64,000 nt of DNA from Apostichopus japonicus (taxonomy: Eukaryota > Echinodermata > Holothuroidea > Aspidochirotida > Stichopodidae): assembly GCF_037975245.1 (NCBI RefSeq), contig NC_092576.1, forward strand, positions 40,180,111-40,244,110. Reading direction: 5' to 3'. The position numbers and the translations under genes are program-made. The notes beneath the pieces were generated by a model. That model saw nothing but the letters and a program-made list of their open reading frames with translations, was not told the DNA's origin and searched no databases. Positions within the stretch are counted from its first letter, which is position 1. Every line of letters starts with the position of its first letter. Shown here piece after piece: positions 14,140-28,447 of the stretch.

Positions 14140-14225
14140 GCGTGGCTGGAATGATGTACATCTCTAGATTACCAGCCCAGAGCTCTACCGACATAGATCA
14201 CTGGTTCGAATCCCGTCCTAGGCAT
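14140..14225 (+). repeat. tRNA-like sequence, SINE head
   Basis: Plus-strand A-box-like TGGCTGGAATG and a perfect B-box GGTTCGAATCC at 14,203-14,213. Spacing fits a tRNA-derived promoter; I could not form a full cloverleaf. Confidence 0.42.
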
Positions 14226-14559
14226 TGATGTATTTACTCTCTATCCCTGCTTTTGATTCCCGAATCAGTTATCCGTTGTTCATTAACTTGTATCATATGT
14301 GCAGATGAATGAAGAATGAATGTGAAATAACATCAGAATTGCACGATGTTATTACAGGTACGATAGACCTCTAGCAACCAACGCTGTAACGTATGTCTGT
14401 TTGAAATAGACCTTAGACTTAGACTTCCTGTTAAGTACACAGATTAATAACGCATGCGCTCCACCATTAGCAGCAATAATTTATAACACGCATTCCCATG
14501 TGTTTTAGTGGAGATTATTAGCCTAACACAAGTAATCTTCTTGCTACAGTTCAGTTTTG

Positions 14560-15200
14560 CCCAGCAACATTTTGGTTAATTGCATTCAGGTACATGGTTT
14601 ACTTTATAACATACTGTTAAATTTAGGTCATGATAGCAATAAATGTCAGATCACCCAAAATATCATAATATAGTAATCCAGCTAACAGTCTAGTCATGGT
14701 ATGGACTGAATGACAAATCGCTTATGTATTTATTTTTATTTTATGTATTATGTACATGATCATGGTGCAATGTTGATGAAGGGACGTCATGTTTTAATAT
14801 TTCACCTTCATTTAAAGTCTACAGATGAGCTATTGTTTACGTAGCCTGGCTTTGTGTGCTAAATATATTATTTCATGGTGACAATGAATAATCATGGTCA
14901 CATGTTTTGAGTCATGAGTTGAAGGAAACTAAAAGAAAGGAAAAGTACACAGTTAGCGAAAGTGGAACCATACTGTTCTTGCATATGGCGCTACAAAGTT
15001 TAGAAAGGTAAGATACATTGAACACGATGAGCGTAAACAATGCTAGACACTTCCTTGTTTTAAATCAAAACTGTAAGTGATAAAAGGGTGTAAACAGATT
15101 ATATCCTGATTTAAATTATTAAACTGTTTAGTACTGTATTGTTAGTGTGGAACGTTAAGTCAGTCCCATGCATACGGCACAGTCGTGTATTGTAGATGGA
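14560..15200. repeat. Dispersed repeat copy (family also at 16.5, 17.1, 39.46 and 46.5 kb)
   Basis: Shares tctac-gatg-gctattg-ttac with 17.16 kb, and the block around 14,990-15,110 (gaacacgatgagcgtaaac, cttccttgtttt, tgtaagtgataaaa, aacagattatatcctg) with 17.5, 39.5 and 46.8 kb. Confidence 0.6.
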
Positions 15201-16480
15201 TGTAGCCTTCATCGTAAACTAGACTTTGTCATCGGCGGGGAGTTCCAGGTGGGGGGGGGGGGTGTTGTTGTTAGCAACGCGTGAGACAAGTTTGGTCATT
15301 CTATGCATCAAACACTTGAAACTATGACAAACGGAATGAATGTTTCATTACCTATATTGAACTGCGTATTCCTGAGTTGCATCCGCTAAGTCCTTGAAGG
15401 AATAGTCCAACTGTGATTATAACATTAACAGGTTGAATAGAAAGTCAATATAGCCTCAGTTGATAACTTGTGATACTCATGTAGTTTACAGTTAATACAC
15501 GTGTCGTTCACAATTTTTCTACAAAGTGTATATATTTTATTTATACGGTAATTGAATGATTCTTTTCGTCATCGAAACTTTTTATTGCCGAAACAAATTT
15601 CTTTTTTATAGCGATAGGATTTTGCCATGTGGGTTCAGTTTCTCGTCCTTTCAATTGTTTTGTCTGAAGTTCTCATGTTGGCCTGGACTATTACATCAGC
15701 ATTACAGTTTAAGCTATCTAATGAAACATGATTTGCTATAACTATGATTTAAGTAAATTTGTATATGAAGCTTCATAGACTTAGGCTTCATTTATTCAAC
15801 CACTACAAAAACTGTGTGTCCAGGTACATCTTCCGTTGTTGCTCCGGTTTAATTTTGTATAGTTGTCGGAAACAATATATCAAATAGGCACATTCAAACG
15901 GCTGATCAATCTGTGGGTTTACACGAACGATGTTGAAATACATAACATATTATGTTGCAGCATCCAAGTAACAATATCGGACTAACTTCGGACGGTCGAT
16001 ATGACAATAAAATAACGTTATAAATATTCATATCACATAAGAAGCATTGTAGCACGTTATCTCGTGGGGAAGCGTGTGTGGCGAGTATAGGGGGCCTCGT
16101 AGTGATGACAAAAAGCGAACTAGTGCTTTTTTGTAACTTTAGTAGCAATTGGCCTGATAGTAATTTGAGAATTTCTGTCAATTAACAGCAACTGTGAACT
16201 GGATAAACTGAACTCTAAATGCATTATTTAATTTCGTCGAATATTTGTTGACCCAATCAATGTCATTTTGGAGAAGAGGGTGGGCAAGTGTGTGTGGTGG
16301 GTGGAAGGCAAGTTGGGTTGACAAAATATTGGACTGTCCACTGTCCTCTTCATAATGTATTAGGTTAACAGATTAAATAAATTGGTCGATGCAAGGTATA
16401 CCTGAACTATATTAGCTACTGACAGTTTATATATGAAAACTCAATAGCAAGCCAAGCGAAATATCATCTTCATTATAAAT
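15200..16480. other. No gene recognised
   Basis: AT-rich; a G10 run near 15,252. Small frames at 15,556-15,741 and 15,906-16,181 have no recognisable content. Confidence 0.55.
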
Positions 16481-16830
16481 ACATGTTTACAAATACGAAT
16501 ACATGTTTACACTTGAGTTAGATAGTCATTTAACACAACGGCAACATGCCACTGTCCATTGCAAACGAAATTTACAGTTTTACACGTAAAACCTTTTTTT
16601 TTTTTTGGTTATTCAACTTAGCCTATTGCAGTATTTGGATTGATAAAGCAATTTTTAGAATTAATACACATTAAAAAGCCCCAAACAGGCATTAACAATC
16701 CAATGAGGAATAAATAAGAAATGAGAAAAATTGAATATATACTGTGTTTTGTTATCTCGCTCAAAAGTTGAAAGGTATAATACGTTTAATGTAATAATCA
16801 TAACAAATATTGGATTTATTCCTTGGTTGA
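16480..16830. repeat. Partial dispersed repeat copy
   Basis: tatctcgctcaaaagttgaa near 16,753 matches tatcgcgctaggagttgaaa near 46,769; the flanking text is more diverged. Same family as at 14.6 and 17.1 kb. Confidence 0.4.
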
Positions 16831-18124
16831 AATTTAATATTTGAAATAGAGTAAATGGGATAATATGATGGTTTTAATTATACCTTATTTAAGTCTTATC
16901 GTTATAAAGCGTGGAAATTAAAACATGTCTTAGGTATACGGCATAATTGTGGGCTGGCTGGATATTTTATATTTTGTTTTAACCTACATGGTTTTCTCTA
17001 AATGTACTGACAAAAATCAAATTTTATCATCTTCACAATAACATTTTAATATCAGGTCATCTAATATATCTTAGCGTAAGACAATTTCAACGGACTGAAT
17101 GGTTCATCGCTTATTCACTTTACATAACACAATTGTGATGAATTTACGTCAAATTCAACTGAAGTCTACTGATGGGCTATTGCTTACCTAGATAAAATAT
17201 TAATAGCAGAGTGGTAAATGATATATTCCATAAGATGTATAGCAGATGAGCTTCGAGTTAGATAAACATTTTACCGATAGGCAATCTACTACTGTATCAT
17301 TGCGAAACAGAAAGTCTGAATATTTCACGGGAATCTGTTATTGCATTTATCGTCTTTCATTATTGAAGTGTTTTGAATTAAGTGAACAAGTTTCAAGACA
17401 AAACTAGAAGGTTAAAATTAACATGAAAAAGAAAATCCTTTCGGAATTATGAAAGAGTTAGATAAACTGAGTGCATTCTGTGTATTTCGCTATCGACCTA
17501 CAAAACTCAGAAAGGTCGAATTCGTTAAACATAATAACAATTCTCTTATTCTTCCTAGTCAAAAATGTAAGTGATGAGGTGAAAAGGAGAAAACAGGATT
17601 ATATCCTGGTTTTAACTGCTATATCGTTTCTTTTTACATTTGTAAAGCAAGGGAAATCAATTTGGTTTCAGGTTTGCTGCACATCTTTGTGTTCTAGATG
17701 GCTGTAGGTAAGGCTTTATGAATGTGAATTTCAAACTATTCCGTTAGAGATGAACTATCTTTGTCGATATAAGGTATACCACTAAATCTAGGAATACTGC
17801 AAGAGAAATATAGTTGAGAATAGTAGACAAGGAGCATCCTTAATGTAGATCTAAATAGTACTCGATCGGTAATCAGTCGTAGTATTGATTGTATATCTTT
17901 ATATTATAATACTAATCATAACAATAATCAGAAGTAATTGTTACAAAGCTTTCAACGCGACCACAGCTATGGGAGAAACCAGCAATCGCTAATGGGTTAC
18001 AACTAAGACGTCGGGTGGCTTCAAATTCAACATTTTAACTCAAATAATGGAATCTTTGAATTTAGAAGTTCATTTCAAATGGGAAAATCGTACGTTGCTC
18101 TTTGATAAAAAAATCATACCTTAC

Positions 18125-18215
18125 TATAACTCGGCCGAGTATCGACCCCGGAACCTCCCGATTGATAAGCCTCATTGCCTCAATTGCCTGTATCCACTCT
18201 GCCACAACAACGGTT
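18125..18215 (-). repeat. tRNA-like SINE head inside segmental copy A
   Basis: Minus strand TGGCAGAGTGG (A-box) about 50 nt before a weak B-box GGGGTCGATAC. Flanked by a repeated host stretch (gtaga-ctaaata, 17,843 and 18,219); the paralogous segment at 39.97 kb has that stretch only once, so an insertion after the duplication is likely. Confidence 0.5.
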
Positions 18216-19898
18216 AACGTAGACCTAAATAATAATAGATTGGTATCAGTCATATCATTGTTTTATATATTTATACATATACAATGTATGGATATAAAGC
18301 TATGTTGTAATAACGAACAAAATAGTGGGAAACTGATTACGCTTCTGAAAGTCATTTACTTGTGCATTCATTATGCTGTCAATTTAGCACACAACATATG
18401 CACATTATAATATCCAGACTGAAAGAAAAATATGAATAACGCACACATGATCATGTAGTTACATGATTATTGACTACATTATGATAATATCAACTATAGA
18501 CCTATCGTAAAGATAAATACGCAATGGATACTGATTAAACCGAATGTAAAGACGATAGCTGTGAATTGTTACATCATCTAGTAGTTTACATATTAATTAT
18601 ATTATTTTCAAAAAGGATATAATACTAAGGTATTAAACATTTTCTCCATGCAAGTTATATTGAAATACGTTTTTTTTGGAACTTCGTCAATAGCTAAAGC
18701 CCACATTATTTTTGTAACGATGCTTAATGTGAAACATAACTAGTCCATCCGATACATAATAGAGCTGTTAATATATGACCATTTTCTCTAAAGTGAACTT
18801 TTATTCTAACTTTAATTGATATTCCACTCAAAAAGATTGCAACGGAGAAAAAAACAAACTGTATCCAATCGACTATATATGTGTTTTTTTGTTGAAATAA
18901 AACAACAAGCTAGAACCATCAACAACTTCTATAACTAAAATATCACCAAATGAGTGGTCAGCGATATCCATTCTCACCACCATGTTTATCAGTCAAATTA
19001 TACAGTAAGTATTCAACGCAATGTGTCTTTGGCATTAAAAAAGTACATCAAATTAGGAAAAAACAACAATAAAATTAAAACTTAAAACGTCTCAAGATTA
19101 GCATTAAGATCCTCCATTTCGTAATATTGTTGATTTTGTTTGTTTGTAAAATAGATGGATTTCAGTAGAGAATTGTTATATATCATGTATCAACAATATG
19201 GTTAGATGATAAAGGAATAATCCAAAATGGGGTACTCACAATTTAAACGTAATGACAGAATGCAATTCAGAGAAGCTTAACGTCAATATTGAACTTTAAT
19301 GCGTAGTTTACTAGAAAATAAATAATTTAAACGCATGTTTGCGTCCAGAAAGTAAAAAAAAAATCGTTTGAATCCCTCGGAGTGTAATATCTCGATATGA
19401 TTTAAATTCAACACCGTTAATTCTACATCAAAACTCGTTTCAGTCCTCATATTTGAAATAATTCTTTCGCCAAAATACAATTCTTAACATCAATGAGCAA
19501 CCAAACGTCTTTGTGCAACACTTAGAATAATATATTCTAAATAAGCCTAAATAAGTATATAATAATTCAATAAAATGCGCAATCGTCTATTCACAAAAAG
19601 CAAATTTGTTCTTATTTTTCGTTACACGAAATGTCCGAAATAACAACAAGCACGTAGTACTGAATCAGGCTTCCTTAGTTGTAGTTTTGGCGAAATAAAT
19701 CAAAATCAATTATCTTGTTTGCTCTTCTCATCAAGAAGCCATCGATTTTATAGCAATGCGGCGTATAACTGCATAATAGCTCAGACCGTTGATAGGACGT
19801 CCGTAGTTACAAACATTGTTTTTATTTCATCAAATATTGTTCTTAGGTCCATGCTAAGCTTTAACGTATAAACCACGTTATTTGAAATATTGACTTAC

Positions 19899-20228
19899 CA
19901 TATGTTGAGTAGCTCAAATTCAACCGTTGTTCTGGGTAGTAGTTGAAACCGCTACTACGACACGAAATATTTCCAGTTTCTTCAGTTATTCGCAGTGCAA
20001 ACCGTATCCATGTGTCAAAAGTGGTCTTGTTCAAAATTGCAAAGGTTGTATGGATGGTATCTGATGGTGATATTTCTTCATTGTCCACCGTAACAGAAAG
20101 ATTCACTGCAGGTCTGCTTCCAGTAGCGTAACATGATACAGGTATGGTTGTATTATAAGGTATGTCAAGTGTTTCTCCATTATCATGGTAAGAATGCCCG
20201 TCTACAATCATATATAAAGTCGGTGGAA
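19899..20228 (-). CDS. Ig receptor unit A, exon 2: second Ig-like domain
   Basis: 330 nt, phase 1 to 1. VPPTLYMIVDGHSYHDNG starts the domain; IPVSCYA and NISCRSS hold the two cysteines, and several N-x-S/T sites are present. It ends LSYSTYG at GTAAGT, the same ending as the 63,237 exon (SLYTYG). No downstream exon of this unit is convincing in 14-19.8 kb. Reading through the donor adds 12 residues and a stop, so a secreted short form is possible but unproven. Confidence 0.82.
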
Positions 20229-20576
20229 CTGATGATGACAAAAAAAAAAAAAAAATTCAAAGAAAGACAATACGTTAAGGAAATAGAAGTAGAAAATTAT
20301 AATAAGGTATAGTTATTACACGTACAAAGGAACGCTTGAGGATTTCAAAATATGTTGTTTTCCTGGTCGGAGATATATCTGGTTGATCGGATAATAAATT
20401 AACCTAGTTTGTTTAGTGCACAACATTTAACAAGTACAAATCGTAACTTAAACAATTATCCCCAACCGAACCCATCATATCTGCCTCAATAAGAAAATAA
20501 CATTGTGAAAATTTAACTTGGAATGATATATCTGCGGTGGCGTACTGACGACGTGACAACACAAACTACTACAAAC

Positions 20577-20913
20577 CTTCAACGTCTACGAAATACGTTG
20601 ACAAAATCTCCTGGTTCCTGATACATTCGTACTTTCCAATATTCAGCAGCGATATCGGCTGGATGTATACTGACTTATTGTGTAGTAATTGCAAACTCTC
20701 TCTTAAGTCGCTACGCACTAAGAAATCTTCCACAAATAGAATTTGTTCTTGAAAATTCCACTCAATTTTGTTGTCTTTCTCAGTGTTACAACCATTAAGA
20801 AAGACCGACCCATTCACTGTTTTTGTGTAATAATATACACTAGGAGGAATTTCAGCGTATGCCATGTTAAGGATAGGAAAAACTTGCAGACATACGTAGA
20901 TAATAGCTCCCAT
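20577..20913 (-). CDS. Ig receptor unit A, exon 1: signal peptide and V-like Ig domain
   Basis: 337 nt from ATG at 20,913 to a GTTTGT donor, phase 1 out. Residues 1-20 (MGAIIYVCLQVFPILNMAYA) form a signal peptide. The mature part has FLNGCNTE, IEWNFQ and GKYECIRNQ, the Cys-Trp-Tyr-x-Cys pattern of a V-like Ig domain. It is paralogous to unit B exon 1 and probably equivalent to the first, unseen exon(s) of the pseudokinase receptor. Cell-surface or secreted; ligand unknown. Confidence 0.83.
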
Positions 20914-21259
20914 GTTACTTTTCTGAAGTATTGCGTTATATAAAGAGCATGTTCCTAATGTGAGTTGAACAATCGGTACAATGCTGACAAAAGCAACGTT
21001 GACTTAGCTTGTAATTGTGTGCACTCATTAAGGTACGGATGCCGGTTAGTTCTCTCACAGAAATAATTTTAAACGAATTAAACTCGTCCAGATACTTCTC
21101 TATTACATCACAGTACATTTGTTTGCTATGTATTGTACATTTAAAAGATGATTCTAATTCGGTTCCGTATAGACAGACCCTTTGGGAGTACGAACAGACG
21201 ACTCTTCTTGATTAGAAGTATAAATTATTCGGCACTTGATATGTAGAAAATCGCAATTC

Positions 21260-23122
<1,863 letters not shown>

Positions 23123-23399
23123 TCCACTCGTCATCCTTGCTTAACTGTCCTAAACAAAATAGAGAGATTAGATGGGGCATGATCTGTTGAGCGGGGCTTG
23201 ATGATTTTGAGTGGAGTTTGTATAATCTAGAAGTCTTAAACTACTGGCAACTGTAATTCAGTTCAACATGTTTAGCGACAGAAAACTCAATAAAAATAAT
23301 GATTATTACTATGCAAATTGCATACAACGTTGTTATTTTTACTGAGCTTTTAGGGCAGTAAGCTGAAAACATCGAAGTTATAATTTGGCAAACCCCTAT

Positions 23400-23533
23400 T
23401 GAGACTTTAAGTAGGCCTCCTACTAAGTTTATATAAAGTATCCATTTTCTACACATTGCTATTCACAACTTCTTGCTATTACATTGAAATAATAAAAAAT
23501 GGCCTAATGGGAAACTTATGATATGTAGTATGG
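23400..23533. repeat. Direct repeat, unit 1 of a local repeat
   Basis: Matches 23,730-23,853; shared end gcctaatgggaaacttatga plus aagtatcc-ttt-ctaca. Confidence 0.6.
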
Positions 23534-23729
23534 AATATAGAATATCCTTAAAAACGAGAACATATGAAAATACTAACAAAATAGAGTTGACCAATGCAGT
23601 TCTGACTGATCGGTCAATAAAAACGCAATTTCAAAAGTTTGAGTAGAAGATTAATATTAACATAAGCTTAAGAATGTAATAAAGATATTTGGATGGAAAG
23701 AATGGATTAGCAGAACAAAGTGTCTTCAA

Positions 23730-23853
23730 ATATTTCGTAAGCGTCCCCTAACTTCATCTGAAGTATCCCTTTTCTCCACTTTGCTAAATAATGCTATACA
23801 ATTGAAAAGAAACTAATGGCCTAATGGGAAACTTATGACATGTAATATGGTAT
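23730..23853. repeat. Direct repeat, unit 2 of a local repeat
   Basis: Partner of 23,400-23,533. A further shared stretch (gaatggat-a-cagaacaaa) lies at 22,746 and 23,700, so the repeat unit may be longer. Confidence 0.6.
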
Positions 23854-23879
23854 TAACATTTTGGGGTATAGGGGGCTCT

Positions 23880-26800
23880 GGATAGAGATAGCATCTTTGG
23901 TTTCTGGTTGCTGCATTCCACTGGTTCAGCGGGATGGACAGACCTCTGGTTCTCACCCATCTCCCGATCCCTCTCACGTGTGGCTCCTAGCGCCATACCC
24001 TGGAACACAGCCTCAGCAGGCGGGCTAAACTACGTGAGGGGGTGTTGTTTTCGCTACATCACAGGGCCGACGAGCTACCCTGTCGGCCAACGACCAGGGC
24101 GGTCGGTTCCAGATCTGACTCAACGACTAAGCGAACGTGACTGAGGGCGATCCACTATTTTCCGTGGACCTCGGCTGTCAATCAACAGCTTTGAGGGGAG
24201 ATAGGCGCCACCATGCTGTATACAAGCCCACTGAAAAGACATGATGAAAAAGCCTAACATTACCATGCCGTATCGGTCAAGGCCCGGATGAACAGCGACT
24301 GCGCGTTCCACTGACTCACTCCAGGATGGACATGGTAAGTGGACTACTGAAGTGAAAAACGCTCTTAAACTACCAACGAGGGGTGCCACAATAGGCAAGT
24401 GGAATGTCCGTACCATGTATGCCTGCGGAAATATTCACGAGCTGACCCATGAACTACAGCGCTACCACTGGGACATAATTGGGCCCTCTGAAGTCAGATG
24501 GACAGGGATTGGAGAAACGATAACCGAAGAAGGACACAAGATTTGGTTCTCCGGAAAGGAAAAGAAACATCACTACGGGGTCGCCTTCATTGTTCGGAAG
24601 GAGAGTGCAAACAGTGTCATTAGGTGCACTCTCATCTCTAGCATGACCATATCCATCATAAAACCACACAGCATGACCATCATCCGGGTCTATGCACCAA
24701 CTCTCTCCAACCTCACAAGCTCTCCAGATCTGCAACCTGGCATTCACCCAATGGAAGAGTTCACACCAGATTGACTTTGATTCAAATCCAGCATAAACAA
24801 AGCCAAGACCAGAACCTTCCCTGGCGCTGACATCGGAAGCGACCACTATCTCGTCCCCATGTCATTCAAGATGAAACTGAAGGCCAAACGCACCCTCAAG
24901 AGTCTGCGCATCCGTTTTGATCTAGAAAAGCTGAGGAACCCTGATGTTGCCCAGGTATTCCAGTCCCAAGTCGGAGGGAAGTTTGCAGCATTAAACCTGC
25001 TTGATGTGACGTAGACTCGCTTGCTAACAACATCAAGGACGTTCTACAAACCACTGCCGACTCTGTACTGGGTAAATACCGGAAGAAAATCCAAACATGG
25101 GTTACATATGAAATCCTTGAACTCTGGAATAAGAGGCGAGTGCTGAATGGGGAAAGGAATATGGGCGAGAAGGCACGAATGCAGTACCAACAGATGAACA
25201 ATGCGATAAGGAAAGGAATGAAATCAGCAAAGGAAGGATGGATCTAGAAACGATGCAGTGCTATTGAGCGCGACATGAAGACAGGGAACAGCAAACATGC
25301 CTATAACACCCTCAAAGCCGTCACTAAACCTACACAACCATAGGCAGCCATCATCGAGGACAGAGACAACAAGGATGTTCTGAAGAGATGGACTAAGTAC
25401 TGCAACGACCTCTACAATTACGAGCTAAATCCTGTCATCGGCATACTGCAGAACCACCAACAACCCCCCCCCCCCCCCCAACGGAGGACCAAGGCCAGAC
25501 CGGAACGGATGGTAATAGCTCTGCGGGATGGGAGGACAGTCTGACTGTATTGAAAGCCAAGATTGAAGCAGCTATACACAGCCTAAAACCAGGTAAATCT
25601 CCAAGAGTGGACAAAATACCATCTGAGTTGTTGAGAGGAGTTAACCATGGCCCTAACTGCCCTCTGTCAGACGATCTGGGAGGAGAAGAAATGGCCCAAT
25701 GAGTGGGATGAAATCACTGGTGATACCACTACCGAAGAAGGGAAACTTAGGCGTTGTCAAACCTACAGGACCATAAGCCTGATAAGCCACCCAGCAAGAT
25801 AATGCTTCGTGTGATTCTATACCGACTAAACTCCAATGCCAAGGACTTACTATCTGAAGAAAAGGCAGGTTTCAGAGCTAGTCGGAGCACCACCGAGCAA
25901 ATTTTCAACTACAGGGTACTTACTGAGAAACATCTCCAGCATCAGCGCGACCTTTGCTACAACTTCATCGATTTCAAAAAGCCCTTCGCCAGAGTCTGGC
26001 ATGATGGCCTTTGGCATGTCCTCAGAGAATTCAACATCGATTAAAGACTTGTTCAAGTCATCCATTCACAGTACAGTCACTCTAGCAGTGCAGTTCTTCT
26101 GAACAACCAGCTAGGAGAGTTCTTCCAGACAACTTAGGGTGTTCGACAGGGCTATCTACTTTCTCAAGTTCTTTTCAACTTATTCCTCGAAAGAACCATG
26201 CAGGAAACTCTCCAAGACCACCATACCTCTATCCCCATTGGTGGACGGCCAATCTGCAATCTTCGGTGTGCTGCTGATATAGACATGATGGGAGGCAACA
26301 TTAAAGTGGCCATGGCACGAAGATTTCAACTTCCTGTCTTTTGGGGATCCATCTAAGCATGCTCTCTTGAGTATATATCAACCATTCTGCCAGTAAAAAA
26401 AAATGATTTTTTCTTTCGAAAATTGAAATTTAATTTATCCTCTTCGGGCTTGAAAAGTTCGTTCTGCTGAAAATTTTCCTAATCTCCTGACGTCATGTGA
26501 CGTTATGTTATAAACAGGATTCGGCTCTCGCTGATTTCCCAACACATATCATACTTACAGTACGACAAGTGTACAGAAATACACAAAACAATCGATAACG
26601 AGTGGGCGCGAAATCAGATCGAAATTTCCCGTGGAATGTCAGATTTAGAACCAAATGCGGCAACCGAAGTTCAAAGTGATAGTGGTTCTTCACAAGGTAG
26701 TGAAATTGAGCTATAATTAGATTCCCCTTTCTCAAATTCGAAGCAGAGAGTGAAGGCAATGATCATGCCAATATTGAACCGAACGTTGAGAGTGGACCTG

Positions 26801-28447
26801 AGGTGTTAAAACCGTATCAGTTCGAGCCTGTTAAACGAGCCGAAATTGAAGCTCCACAACATATGGAAGAACAAACCCGTTCGGAACTATTGCAAGGAAC
26901 ATACAACGTGGTAAGAATTTATTAACGAAGCATTTGAAACAAAATCCAGTCCATTGTGTGCATGTGTTGTTGGAATTCTCGGAACTCCCTGAACCGTATT
27001 GTACGTTGTGCTACGGTGATTTACAACCCATATGTACAATGTGTTGGCTATGTATTCATATACATGAACAAGGATCGCCACTTGCCTATTGGAGGTTTTC
27101 TGTTCTCCAACCTGGTCTACGGAGTTTTTGATGTGGAATACTTGATAGAAGAACTACTCGTTTACGTCGACCCGCTAAAGCCCATTTGTTTTATTTCGTA
27201 AAAAAAGGAAGGGTCGTAGTATGCTTCCGTGAAGTCTTCGCTACATACGAAGCCGTATACTGGCTAGGCCCAGTGAATAAGCGCTAGTGTTGTGCACTAA
27301 CTTTATCATAATTACCGTGTTTTTTTCGTCCTTCGGCCGTCGATGAAGGCTTATTGCTATATGCGTTGTTATGATATTTGTGCAGCCCCCAACAAAACAA
27401 CGGACCGGCATTTCTCTCGGATATTTTACATGTTCTAAAACAAACTTGAAATTTCTAGCAATATAGCGTAATACAGTGGTTGTTCTCTCAGTGAAAATGT
27501 GCGTATATGTGTGACGGTAAGATCGTCGCGCATCCGGTACGTGCCTGGGCTTGGCACTTGTGTTCCTAACATGACGTCATCATTGTCTTATTTTGAAGTC
27601 GCATTTTCAGATATCTATTTTCGGATGCGAATATTAAAACGTAAATTTCTAATTAGTCCTTGAGGTTTACAAGGTGATGAGGATAGTTTTGTACATAGAT
27701 TTTCTCATAGATTCAGAGGAAGTTACTCTTGATTAGTTGTATTTTTTGGTTTCACGGCCTCTTTAACTAGCTCGGAGACCTCACCAACAAACGTGCTACA
27801 ACAGCGGACAAATTTAGCATGGAAATCAGCACAGAGAAATCGGAAGTCCTAGTGAACAGCAGGAACAACATCAATGCTCATATCACTATAAACAACGAGG
27901 CTGTAAAGGAAGTATCCAGCTTCAAATACCTGGGAGTGACTCTGACCCAAAATGGCAGATCTGCAAAAGAAATCCGAATTCGGATTGCCTCAGCGACAGT
28001 AGCAATGACCTGGCGAGACATGGACACTTCTGGCTGAAAGCGAAAGGCGAATCCAGGCTTTCGAGACCAAATGCCTGTGAAAAATGCTCCGCATCATATT
28101 CACCGACCTTAAGACCAACGATTATGTTCAAGAAACGGTCGGAGTCCCGGTGGGCCCTCATGAACCACTCCTGTCAACATTCAACGCCGGAAAGTGGCGT
28201 GGTTTGGCCACGTCACCAGACATGACAGCCTCTCCAAGATAATACTCCAGTGTACTGTGGAGGGCTGTCGCAGAAGTGGACGCTAGAGGAGAAACTGGTC
28301 CGACAACGTGAAGGACTGGACCGGCTTGGACATGCCAGACCTGCTCGCCACAGCTGCTTACAGATCTCCATGGAGGACGATGTCAGCTTCGACCGTCATG
28401 TCGCCCCCATGTCGCCCCGAAGACTTCACAGTCATGGGACTGAGTGA
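23880..28447 (+). mobile_element. RTE-like non-LTR retrotransposon, inactive, split by a DNA transposon
   Basis: A 5' region of about 470 bp without a clear frame precedes an AP-endonuclease frame at 24,352-24,774 (GKWNVRTMYACGN, SEVRWTGIG, HHYGVAFIVRK). The endonuclease has lost its C-terminal catalytic part; the text resumes at TFPGADIGSDHYLVP near 24.82 kb. RT pieces: KPGKSPRVDKIPSELL near 25.6 kb, EEKAGFRASRSTTEQIF and YNFIDFKKPFARVWH at 25,754-26,044, GVRQGYLLS near 26.14 kb, then AADIDMMGG where FADD is expected. After the insertion it continues at 27,767 to FKYLGVTLTQNG, and the C-terminal tail GHVTRHDSLSKIIL is near 28.21 kb, ending near 28,447. Proteins of this type are often annotated craniofacial development protein 2-like. 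Many stops: dead copy. Confidence 0.78.
26301..27766. mobile_element. TTAA-flanked DNA transposon inserted in the RTE-like element
   Basis: TTAA at 26,301-26,304 and at 27,763-27,766; the ends read TTAAAGTGGCCATGGCACGA and, inverted, TTAAAGAGGCCGTGAAACC. Removing one TTAA plus the insert joins DMMGGN to LGDLTN in the RT frame, so the borders are exact to a few bases. TTAA targets are used by Kolobok and piggyBac families; AG-starting ends favour Kolobok-like, an inference. Inside, plus-strand pieces read KPYQFEPVKR (26.81 kb) and RIVRCATVIYNPYVQCVGY (near 27.0 kb), which vaguely resemble P2X7-like zinc-domain proteins found in invertebrates. No transposase is recognised. Confidence 0.68.

Noticed and set aside
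14140..18215. Functional tRNA genes at 14.2 and 18.1 kb
   Set aside because: A- and B-box matches only; the arms do not pair into a cloverleaf, so they are better read as SINE heads.
20934..20946. TATATAA-like box just upstream of Ig unit A
   Set aside because: Only about 25 nt before the ATG, too close to leave a 5' UTR, and absent at the same place in unit B.
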